Below are positions 61,953-64,000 of a DNA stretch of 64,000 nucleotides, in pieces (the first letter of the stretch is position 1; every line of letters starts with the position of its first letter). The notes beneath the pieces are model-generated. The model was not told the origin of the DNA, ran no database searches, and saw nothing but the letters and a program-made list of their open reading frames with translations. Source of the stretch: Providencia rettgeri (GTDB taxonomy: Bacteria > Pseudomonadota > Gammaproteobacteria > Enterobacterales > Enterobacteriaceae); contig NZ_CP017671.1 of assembly GCF_001874625.1 (NCBI RefSeq), positions 1,178,001 to 1,242,000 on the forward strand. The letters are read 5' to 3'. The position numbers and the translations under genes are program-made.

Positions 61953-62342
61953 TTAATTTTTATCCACACTGTTTTTCAATAAATCATGTAAATATTGATT
62001 GGCAGGGAAAACATTACCTTGTGCATCCTTGACTTGGTATTCTTCCCCTGTAACCGATGATTTTGAAGCAACGTTATCGATAAATTGTTCAGTAGTATTG
62101 AGGCGTTTCTCAGTTTTACGCAGTTTTAATCTCAAGTGAGATTCAGCATCAGTTGCAGAATGCTCCGTACCATTACGAGTAAAAGTCAGGTTTTGTTGTT
62201 TACCGAGTTCTGCTAATAATGATTCAGTACGAATTTTTTCTTCAGGGCTTAATGCTAGAGCTTGAGTGGTGACAAAAACACTTAAAAAAAGCACTAAAGC
62301 AGAGGAAAAGCGGTTTGATAGTTGGGCTGTAAGTGATTGCAC
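61953..62342 (-). CDS. DUF5329 family exported protein
   Basis: Small predicted periplasmic protein of unknown function, 129 aa. A signal peptide ends near TTQALALS (residue 30). The mature part has the pattern FTRNGTEHSATDAESHLRLKL and FIDNVASKSSVTGEEYQV that I associate with DUF5329. It lies 83 nt downstream of kdpE on the same strand and may be read from the kdp transcript, though that is uncertain. Confidence 0.7.
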   Translation of the reverse strand: MQSLTAQLSNRFSSALVLFLSVFVTTQALALSPEEKIRTESLLAELGKQQNLTFTRNGTEHSATDAESHLRLKLRKTEKRLNTTEQFIDNVASKSSVTGEEYQVKDAQGNVFPANQYLHDLLKNSVDKN

Positions 62343-62425
62343 GAATTTCTCTCCATAGAAAAAAGGTGAGTGAATTATAAGCAGCCGTTTAATTTAAACT
62401 ATCGGTAAGATTCCTAGAATTCAAT

Positions 62426-63109
62426 TTAAGGCATAAAGCGATAACCAATGCCTGTTTCTGTAAGTAAATGAATTGGGCGAGTTGGGTCATTTTCTAATTT
62501 TTGCCGCAAATGGCCCATATAAATTCGCAAATAATGGTTATGCTCAATATAGCTCGGCCCCCATACTTGTAATAATAAATGGCGTTGGGTTAATACTTTG
62601 CCGCTGTTAGCAACTAACTCGCTGAGCAAGCGGAATTCAATGGGAGTAAGGTGTAATTCTTCATTTTGCTTAGTGACAACCCGATTAATAAAATCGACCG
62701 TAATATCACCAAATTGAAATTGTGAGTTTTCTTGTGCCGCTTTGCCAAAACGACGCAAGGCGACACGGACTCGTGCGAGTAATTCGCTGATACCAAAAGG
62801 CTTAGTCAGATAATCATCAGCACCTGCATCAAGGGCGGCAACCTTTTGAGATTCGTCTTCTCGAGCGGATAAAACGATGATAGGAATACTGCTCCATTTG
62901 CGTAAATCACGAATTAAATCAAGCCCATCGCCATCAGGCAACCCAAGGTCTAAGATAAGCAAGTCGGGTTGCCGTGTCCCAGATTCAATCAACCCGCGTT
63001 GGTAGTTTTCTGCTTCAAAAACTTTCCAGCCTTCACCTTCCAGCGCAAGGCGAACAAAGCGGCGGATCTCTTTTTCATCTTCAACGATCAGGATTTGATG
63101 AGTACTCAC
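62426..63109 (-). CDS. kdpE: KDP operon response regulator KdpE
   Basis: OmpR-family regulator activated by KdpD under potassium limitation or high osmolarity. The receiver domain holds the acidic pair in VEDEKEIRR, phospho-Asp in LLILDLGLPDG and Lys in YLTKPFG; the winged helix ends HLRQKLENDPTRP and ETGIGYRF. A GTG start at 63109 fits the E. coli N-terminus (227 aa); an ATG at 63142 overlapping kdpD is the alternative. It directly follows kdpD. Confidence 0.95.
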   Translation of the reverse strand: MSTHQILIVEDEKEIRRFVRLALEGEGWKVFEAENYQRGLIESGTRQPDLLILDLGLPDGDGLDLIRDLRKWSSIPIIVLSAREDESQKVAALDAGADDYLTKPFGISELLARVRVALRRFGKAAQENSQFQFGDITVDFINRVVTKQNEELHLTPIEFRLLSELVANSGKVLTQRHLLLQVWGPSYIEHNHYLRIYMGHLRQKLENDPTRPIHLLTETGIGYRFMP

Positions 63110-63125
63110 AATAGTGGTTGTGCTC

Positions 63126-64000
63126 CTAAATTTCGGTTTCAATATCAGGTAGTTGTTTTAAAGGTAAAACAAAGTGGAAGCTGGCTCCACCTTTATTATT
63201 GTTCTGAGCCCATATTTCCCCTTCATGTAATTGAATAATGGCACGACAAATAGCAAGGCCTAAGCCAACTCCGGGAATGGCTGATTCTTTTTGCGCTCGA
63301 GAGAATTTATCGAAAATAGTTTTTTCTTGTCCATCAGGGATTGCATTGCTGGCATCCCAAATTTCAATATGAATTTTTTGCCCTTCAACCCTCGCCTTAA
63401 TACCAATTGGGGTATCTTCATGGCTATATTTTACGGCATTTTCTAATAGGTTGATAAGCACCCGCTCTATCAAATTGGCATCACAATAGAGTAATAAATC
63501 AGCTGGGATATCAATATCTAAAGGATGACTATGTAAAGTATAGTCTAATGTTCTGACAGCGCTACTGGTAATTTCTTGTAGTGATTGCCACTCTAAATTA
63601 GGTTGAATGCCACCAGATTGCAGCCGTGCCATATCGAGTAAATTATTGACTAATCGCGAAGTACTCAGAACTTGTTGGCGCATTTTATTAACTTGCTCAG
63701 TAAGTGGCGAGTTTTCAGCAGACAAATTCAACATTAATATTTCAGTTTGCCCAAATAAAACGGTTAATGGTGTTTTTAGGTCGTGTGAAAGGGCCGCGAG
63801 TAATGAATTACGCAATTGCTCACGTTCAATATCTAATTTTGCGGATTCGGCTTGTTTGGTTAGCTCTAACCGAGCAAGGGCACTGGCAATTAACCCAGTG
63901 AAGGTTTGTAACATACGTTGTTGTTCTGGGATCAACAACTGGCGCATATTTCTAGGTTCAATCGCTAAGACGGCAAGTGTTTGATCTGCGGTTGTTATAG
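63126..64000 (-). CDS. kdpD: Sensor kinase KdpD, C-terminal part
   Basis: Histidine kinase that senses potassium and osmotic stress and phosphorylates KdpE. About 290 residues are inside the window; the open frame continues past the right edge. The H box LAALSHDLKTPLT, N box LINLLENAVKYS, G1 region (IWDASNAIPDG, where the usual D-x-G is altered to D-A-S) and G2 GVGLGLAICRAII are visible, preceded by the end of the GAF-like region. It ends 16 nt before the kdpE GTG. Confidence 0.95.
   Translation of the reverse strand, partial: ITTADQTLAVLAIEPRNMRQLLIPEQQRMLQTFTGLIASALARLELTKQAESAKLDIEREQLRNSLLAALSHDLKTPLTVLFGQTEILMLNLSAENSPLTEQVNKMRQQVLSTSRLVNNLLDMARLQSGGIQPNLEWQSLQEITSSAVRTLDYTLHSHPLDIDIPADLLLYCDANLIERVLINLLENAVKYSHEDTPIGIKARVEGQKIHIEIWDASNAIPDGQEKTIFDKFSRAQKESAIPGVGLGLAICRAIIQLHEGEIWAQNNNKGGASFHFVLPLKQLPDIETEI

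Overview
The window is chromosomal DNA of a low-GC enteric bacterium, most likely Providencia or a close relative in the Morganellaceae. This rests on protein similarity I recognise by eye and on gene order. Two blocks keep the Escherichia coli order: proU-nrdHIEF at the left, and the minute-15 region from cspE-lipAB-ybeD-dacA-rlpA-mrdBA-rlmH-rsfS-nadD-holA-lptE-leuS through gltIJKL, lnt-ybeXYZ-miaB, ubiF, a tRNA cluster, nagCAB/nagE and glnS. No database search was possible.

Layout. 1-6.3 kb: proW (partial), proV and nrdFEIH, all on the minus strand; the nrd promoter carries a pair of NrdR boxes and a Fur-like site. 6.4-7.4 kb: an alkyltransferase (Ogt type) behind a LexA-like box, then cspE. 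7.4-21.9 kb: lipoate, cell-wall, ribosome-maturation, NAD and tRNA-charging housekeeping genes on the minus strand; one plus-strand DUF1722 gene overlaps nadD tail to tail. 22.3-26.2 kb: a GFA-like zinc protein and gltIJKL. 26.8-34.4 kb: an accessory block with scsABCD (periplasmic thiol/copper tolerance, with an ERIC element before scsD), an orphan lipoprotein, and an NrtR-like regulator divergent from an SPFH protein plus a NAD-kinase-like protein, with three matching operator half-site pairs between them. 34.4-43.2 kb: lnt, ybeX, ybeY, ybeZ, miaB, ubiF and dctA. 43.7-44.4 kb: seven tRNAs (Met-Leu-Gln-Gln-Met-Leu-Gln in transcription order) that arose by a segmental duplication. 44.8-50.5 kb: nagC, nagA, nagB and divergent nagE. 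50.7-52.4 kb: a colicin E3-type rRNase with its immunity gene behind a Fur box. 52.5-55.2 kb: a TauE/SafE permease and glnS. 55.5-61.9 kb: a carbohydrate operon with a structured leader. 61.9-64 kb: a DUF5329 protein, kdpE and the end of kdpD.

The most interesting system is the 55.5-61.9 kb operon. A promoter with a CRP-like site is followed by a leader of about 260 nt with two hairpins and a very strong intrinsic terminator ending about 20 nt before the first start codon. The second gene encodes a homologue of GlpP, the glycerol-3-phosphate-responsive antiterminator known from Bacillus. The inference is a self-contained, GlpP-type antitermination circuit controlling a sugar/polyol pathway (LsrF-type aldolase, LyxK-type kinase, SDR, 2-hydroxyacid dehydrogenase, galactitol-type PTS EIIC) in a Gram-negative host. 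In this sequence the kinase is broken by a one-base frameshift.

Other notable points are the iron-regulated E3-type bacteriocin with an unfamiliar N-terminus, the NrtR/SPFH/NAD-kinase-like cassette, and an SOS-type box in front of the alkyltransferase.
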